Source: Campylobacteraceae bacterium
GTDB taxonomy: Bacteria > Campylobacterota > Campylobacteria > Campylobacterales > Sulfurovaceae
Length of the DNA: 6,580 bases
NCBI GenBank assembly: GCA_027026055.1
Contig: JALVPA010000048.1
Span: forward strand, 1-6,580
Reading direction: 5' to 3'
Positions within the stretch are counted from its first letter, which is position 1. Each line of letters starts with the position of its first letter. Shown one piece after another: positions 6,384 through 6,580 of the stretch. Position numbers and translations under genes: made by a program. A model generated the notes under the pieces. It was not told where the DNA came from and did no database searches. It was given only the letters and a program-made list of their open reading frames with translations.

Positions 6384-6474
6384 ATTAGGAATTAGGAATT
6401 AGAATTGAGGAAGAGGGATCTGGTCCCAAAGCGTGAAGAGTGAAGGGCGATGAGTGAAGAGAGAAGAGTGATGA
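6384..6474. repeat. Degenerate 7-bp tandem repeat array in two blocks
   Basis: The first block starts as ATTAGGA, ATTAGGA, ATTAGAA and decays through TTGAGGA and AGAGGGA (6384-6418). After 14 bases that include the near-palindrome GGGATCTGGTCCC (6416-6428), a second block runs as GTGAAGA, GTGAAGG, GCGATGA, GTGAAGA, GAGAAGA, GTGATGA (6433-6474). The starts of the two blocks differ by 49 bases, so all 91 bp stay in one 7-bp register. Seven is not a multiple of three and codes for nothing recognisable. It sits four bases after the permease stop and resembles intergenic heptamer repeats known in other bacteria. Confidence 0.6.
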
Positions 6475-6519
6475 ATTTCGGTATGTTTTCTTTCGGAAAG
6501 CTCCTGTTGCATAGAGGTA

Positions 6520-6580
6520 CGCCTTCGATTTTTTGTCGTTTTGCACCTCTTGTGCAGATGCGAAGGCGCCCCTCGGCGCA
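6520..6580. repeat. Nested inverted repeats, cut by the right edge
   Basis: CGCCTTCG (6520-6527) pairs with CGAAGGCG (6561-6568) across 33 bases. Inside that span TGCAC (6542-6546) pairs with GTGCA (6552-6556) across CTCTT. A third possible hairpin, GCGCC (6566-6570) with GGCGC (6575-6579), overlaps the outer arm. The region has no recognised gene and together with the heptamer array may be one repeated intergenic unit. Role unknown: structured RNA, bidirectional terminator or inert repeat are all possible. Confidence 0.4.

Noticed and set aside
6450..6580. Possible gene start at ATG 6450 or 6471
   Set aside because: It begins inside the heptamer array, has no convincing ribosome site and no recognisable product. 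Not annotated as a CDS.

Overview
The window looks like chromosomal DNA from a free-living Campylobacterota (Epsilonproteobacteria) bacterium of the Sulfurimonas/Sulfurovum/Hydrogenimonas type. The grounds are the protein style, the TG-N-TANAAT extended -10 promoters without clear -35 boxes, and the gene order rlmH - dksA - membrane protein - dusB. From memory, Campylobacter jejuni has the same order around Cj0126c-Cj0123c. No mobile element, CRISPR array or RNA gene was seen.

Left edge (1-460, minus strand): the N-terminal 153 codons of a gene running off the window. It resembles a divergent leucyl/phenylalanyl-tRNA-protein transferase (Aat). It is divergent from the next block across a 46-bp gap that appears to hold two oppositely directed, overlapping promoters.

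Housekeeping operon (507-3370, plus strand): rlmH (23S rRNA m3Psi1915 methyltransferase), a DksA-family RNA polymerase regulator, an uncharacterised two-helix membrane protein with a long helical cytoplasmic domain, and dusB (tRNA dihydrouridine synthase). Gaps are 8, 34 and 8 bp, so one transcript is likely. The shared theme is the translation apparatus and its growth control. The membrane protein is the one member without an obvious role.

Sensory and transport part (3455-6380, plus strand): a 712-residue membrane histidine kinase with a periplasmic NIT (nitrate/nitrite-type) sensor, an Aer-like PAS domain and a complete kinase core, with no response regulator beside it. It is followed by a TauE/SafE-family anion permease with its own very good extended -10 promoter. 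A functional link between kinase and permease is possible but rests only on adjacency.

Right edge (6381-6580): no recognisable gene. It begins with a degenerate array of 7-bp units kept in one register for 91 bp, followed by nested inverted repeats cut by the window end. This looks like a dispersed intergenic repeat.

I see no clear new biological system. The best candidates for novelty are the conserved membrane protein, the dual-sensor orphan kinase, the divergent Aat-like enzyme and the right-edge repeat.
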